24,029 nt of DNA from positions 1 through 24,029 of the forward strand of contig JAOUDF010000014.1 in assembly GCA_029859385.1 (NCBI GenBank), given 5' to 3'. This stretch comes from Nitrospirota bacterium. Lineage in GTDB: Bacteria; Nitrospirota; JAOUDF01. The position numbers and the translations under genes are program-made. Of the stretch, positions 22,030 through 24,029 are shown piece by piece. Each line of letters begins with the position of its first letter. The first letter of the stretch is position 1. The notes below the pieces were generated by a model that saw only the letters and a program-made list of their open reading frames with translations, was not told where the DNA came from and ran no database searches.

Positions 22030-23403
22030 GTGAAGACCGTTCTCATTGTCGATGATGAGTTGGGAATTCGTGAATCGCTGAAGATGATCCTCAAGCACGA
22101 CTATCGCGTGCTGACCGCGTCGTCGGGTATTGAGGCATTGAAGATGCAGGAAAGGGAGCGTCCCGACGCCGTCTTTCTCGATATCAGGATGCCCGGCATG
22201 GACGGCATGCAGGTACTGGCGGAACTCCGGAAGGAGACCCCCACGACGCCGGTCATCATGCTCACCGCCACCCAGACGCTGGAGACGGTCGTCGAGGCGA
22301 TGAAGCTTGGCGCCAGCGACTACCTTACCAAGCCGTTCAGTATCCAGGAGATCAAGGACCGCCTGGAGAAGGTTCTTGTGGAAAGACAACCGGGTCTTCT
22401 GGCTTCTCGTAGCAGCAGCGAGGTTGATGATCAATGCCACCTTTCAGGGATAGTAGGCGAGTCCAGGGCCATCCGGGAACTGTGCCGGATGGTGCGGCAG
22501 ATAGCCGATGGGCGGTCTACGGTCCTTATTACCGGGGAGAGCGGGACGGGCAAGGAGCTTATTGCCGGTGCTGTTCATAAGTGCGGCCCCTACGGAAACA
22601 AGCCCTTTGTCGCGATCAACTGTGCCGCAATCCCGGAGAATCTCATCGAAAGCGAGCTTTTCGGCCATGAAAAGGGTGCATTTACCGATGCCAGGGAGCG
22701 GCGAATCGGGAAGTTCGAACAGGCCCACGGCGGCACCCTTTTTCTCGATGAGGTCGGCGACCTGTCTCTGGCTACCCAGGTAAAGCTTCTCAGGGTGCTC
22801 CAGCAGCGGGAATTCCTGCGCGTTGGTGGGGCGACGCCGATCCGCGTGGATGTAAGGGTAATAGCCGCCACCAACAGGGACCTGGGAAAGGATGTCGCCG
22901 AGGGAAGGTTTCGGCACGATCTCTATTACCGCGTAAATGTTGTTCCGCTTCACGTTCCTCCCCTGCGGGAAAGGTCGGATGATATCCCGCTGCTGGTGGA
23001 ACATTTTCTCCACATCTTTGCACAGCAGGGAGATGGCCGCGGCAGAAAGATATCCCGGGATGCCATGGAGATTCTCATGGAGTATCCATGGCCGGGCAAT
23101 GTGCGGCAGTTGATGAACGTCATCGAGCGCTGCCATGTCCTTTGCGCGGGAGACACGATCGAGACTTCGGATATTCCGGAGGACATTCGTGAACAGGTAC
23201 GGCGCTCAAGCCTGAAAGAAGCCGTGCTTGAGGGGAATTCTCCCTTCGACGAGGCATCGAGGGAGTTTGAATATGATATCATTTTCCAGGCGCTTCGAAA
23301 GACCAACTTCAATCAGACGGAGGCCGCGTCGCTTCTGGGAATAAGTCGACGCATACTCAAGTACAAGATGGATAAACTGGGCATTACCGCCTGTCAGCGT
23401 TAA
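22030..23403 (+). CDS. NtrC-family sigma-54-dependent response regulator
   Basis: This is a 457-residue activator with the complete three-domain layout. The receiver (1-118) has Asp8/Asp9, phosphoacceptor Asp51 in FLDIRMPGMDG, Thr79 and Lys101. The AAA+ domain (about 138-375) has Walker A GESGTGKE at 169-176, Walker B TLFLDE near 236-241, ATNRD, RHDLYYRVNVVPLHVPPLRER and PWPGNVRQL. The sigma-54 contact loop reads GAFTDA (216-221) instead of GAFTGA, a variant seen in natural members. The C-terminal Fis-type helix-turn-helix fills about 405-455 (NQTEAASLLGISRRILKYKM). The start is GTG with GGAGG seven bases upstream. It is probably phosphorylated by the kinase two genes up, perhaps through the intervening protein, and may drive the sigma-54-like promoter at 18961. 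Target genes are not seen beyond this operon. Confidence 0.96.
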   Translation: MKTVLIVDDELGIRESLKMILKHDYRVLTASSGIEALKMQERERPDAVFLDIRMPGMDGMQVLAELRKETPTTPVIMLTATQTLETVVEAMKLGASDYLTKPFSIQEIKDRLEKVLVERQPGLLASRSSSEVDDQCHLSGIVGESRAIRELCRMVRQIADGRSTVLITGESGTGKELIAGAVHKCGPYGNKPFVAINCAAIPENLIESELFGHEKGAFTDARERRIGKFEQAHGGTLFLDEVGDLSLATQVKLLRVLQQREFLRVGGATPIRVDVRVIAATNRDLGKDVAEGRFRHDLYYRVNVVPLHVPPLRERSDDIPLLVEHFLHIFAQQGDGRGRKISRDAMEILMEYPWPGNVRQLMNVIERCHVLCAGDTIETSDIPEDIREQVRRSSLKEAVLEGNSPFDEASREFEYDIIFQALRKTNFNQTEAASLLGISRRILKYKMDKLGITACQR

Positions 23404-23415
23404 AAAGGAGTAAAA

Positions 23416-23733
23416 ATGGGAGCAGTCAATGTTACCAAAGAGAACTATGAAGCAATAGTCGCTTCATCCGTTCCTGTACTGATAGATTTATACGCGCCGT
23501 GGTGCGGCCATTGCCAGCAACTTCTGCCGACCGTTGAGAGTCTGGCCGATGAAGTCGCCGACCGTTATGTCATCGGCAAGCTTAATGTCGATGAATTTCG
23601 CGAGAAGGCGGTGGAGTTCGGGATCAGGAGCGTTCCCGTCATGGTCTTCCTCCGGAACGGCAAGGAGATGACGCGTCTGGCCGGCAACAAGAGCCGCGAG
23701 GAAATCCTCGATGCCCTGGAAAAGATATCATGA
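23416..23733 (+). CDS. Thioredoxin-fold protein with CGHC active site
   Basis: The product is 105 residues, a normal thioredoxin length, with no signal peptide, hence cytosolic. The active site is YAPWCGHCQQ (Cys34 and Cys37) and the cis-proline is in RSVPVMVF. The CGHC pair is typical of protein disulfide isomerases rather than of thioredoxin (CGPC) and usually means a less reducing potential. AAGGAG lies five bases before the ATG. It follows the response regulator by only 12 bases and its stop overlaps the rhodanese start, so it seems to be part of the same operon. Substrate unknown. Confidence 0.92.
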   Translation: MGAVNVTKENYEAIVASSVPVLIDLYAPWCGHCQQLLPTVESLADEVADRYVIGKLNVDEFREKAVEFGIRSVPVMVFLRNGKEMTRLAGNKSREEILDALEKIS

Positions 23734-24029
23734 GTTACGATCCCATTGCGCTCGCCAAGGCAGGCGGCTATCTGATAACCCTCCTCATCCCTGCGATCGT
23801 CTACGGCTATTTTGTGACGCTCAAGAGGCGACACAGGCCGTCGGCCGTAACTGAACAGGAGATTGAAGGGCTCAAGTCGTCAGGTACGCCCTTCACTCTC
23901 GTCGACGTCCGGGAGAAGAAGGAGTTCGCCGCGACGCCTCGCGAGGGGGCCGTCAACATCCCTTTGGGCAACCTGGCATACGACGTCATGGATTGGAACA
24001 GGGAAGGTTTGTATATTCTTGCGTGCAAA
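23730..24029 (+). CDS. Membrane-anchored rhodanese-like protein, cut at window end
   Basis: The frame starts at an ATG overlapping the thioredoxin stop (ATGA) and runs open to the window edge (100 codons). An N-terminal hydrophobic helix lies at about 13-30 (GYLITLLIPAIVYGYFVTLK) and is followed by basic KRRHR, so the domain should be cytoplasmic. The rhodanese domain shows FTLVDVREKKEF near 57-68, REGAVNIPLGN and YILACK, where Cys99 is probably the catalytic cysteine at the head of the active-site loop. Such proteins carry persulfide sulfur to acceptors such as thioredoxin. Pairing with the CGHC thioredoxin suggests a sulfur or thiol relay. Confidence 0.88.
   Translation, partial: MSYDPIALAKAGGYLITLLIPAIVYGYFVTLKRRHRPSAVTEQEIEGLKSSGTPFTLVDVREKKEFAATPREGAVNIPLGNLAYDVMDWNREGLYILACK

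Overview
This window looks like chromosomal DNA from a Geobacter-type deltaproteobacterium (Geobacterales/Desulfuromonadales). The evidence is GC-rich codon use, a DHH-CBS-tRNA nucleotidyltransferase fusion of the kind known from Geobacter and Aquifex, a free-standing flavodiiron protein, an rSAM/selenodomain-associated type 2 glycosyltransferase, the block mfd - PpiC-like lipoprotein - SurA-like foldase, and candidate sigma-54 promoters. No similarity search was possible, so the taxonomy is an inference from gene content.

Layout. (1) 1-1749, minus strand: a flavodiiron protein followed by two tightly overlapping small genes, a two-helix membrane protein and a secreted protein cut by the window edge. 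(2) 1851-3934: a glycosyltransferase (plus) converging with, and overlapping, ribF (minus); then a small secreted TPR protein (plus) behind a good sigma-54-like promoter. (3) 3950-10585, minus: mfd, a CaCA cation antiporter, a PpiC-type lipoprotein and a SurA-type chaperone, probably read in that order. (4) 10611-12725: an lpxH-like gene whose 3' end lies in an imperfect inverted-repeat element shared with the region upstream of mfd, then a higBA toxin-antitoxin pair and an AT-richer orphan membrane gene. (5) 12726-15651, minus: radA, a PlsC-type acyltransferase and a polysaccharide deacetylase. (6) 15826-18906, plus: a strong sigma-70-type promoter, an intrinsic terminator inside the leader, rpsU (bS21), and an 876-residue DHH-CBS-tRNA nucleotidyltransferase. 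(7) 18961-24029, plus: a sigma-54-like promoter, then a GAF histidine kinase, a very unusual degenerate AAA+/DHp/degenerate-ATPase protein, an NtrC-family response regulator, a thioredoxin-fold protein with a CGHC active site, and a membrane-anchored rhodanese that leaves the window.

The most striking locus is region 7. Between an intact kinase and an intact sigma-54 activator sits a 520-residue protein that seems to join a dead copy of the activator's AAA+ domain to a histidine-bearing copy of the kinase's DHp domain and a dead ATP-binding domain. It is translationally coupled to the kinase (4-base overlap). I infer that it acts as a phosphotransfer, adaptor or decoy subunit of a three-protein signalling relay with a possible thiol/sulfur output. 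Other notable signals are the rpsU leader attenuator, a higBA promoter that should produce a leaderless toxin mRNA, and the repeat that appears to have extended lpxH.

I saw no tRNA or rRNA genes, CRISPR arrays, transposase genes or replication origins.
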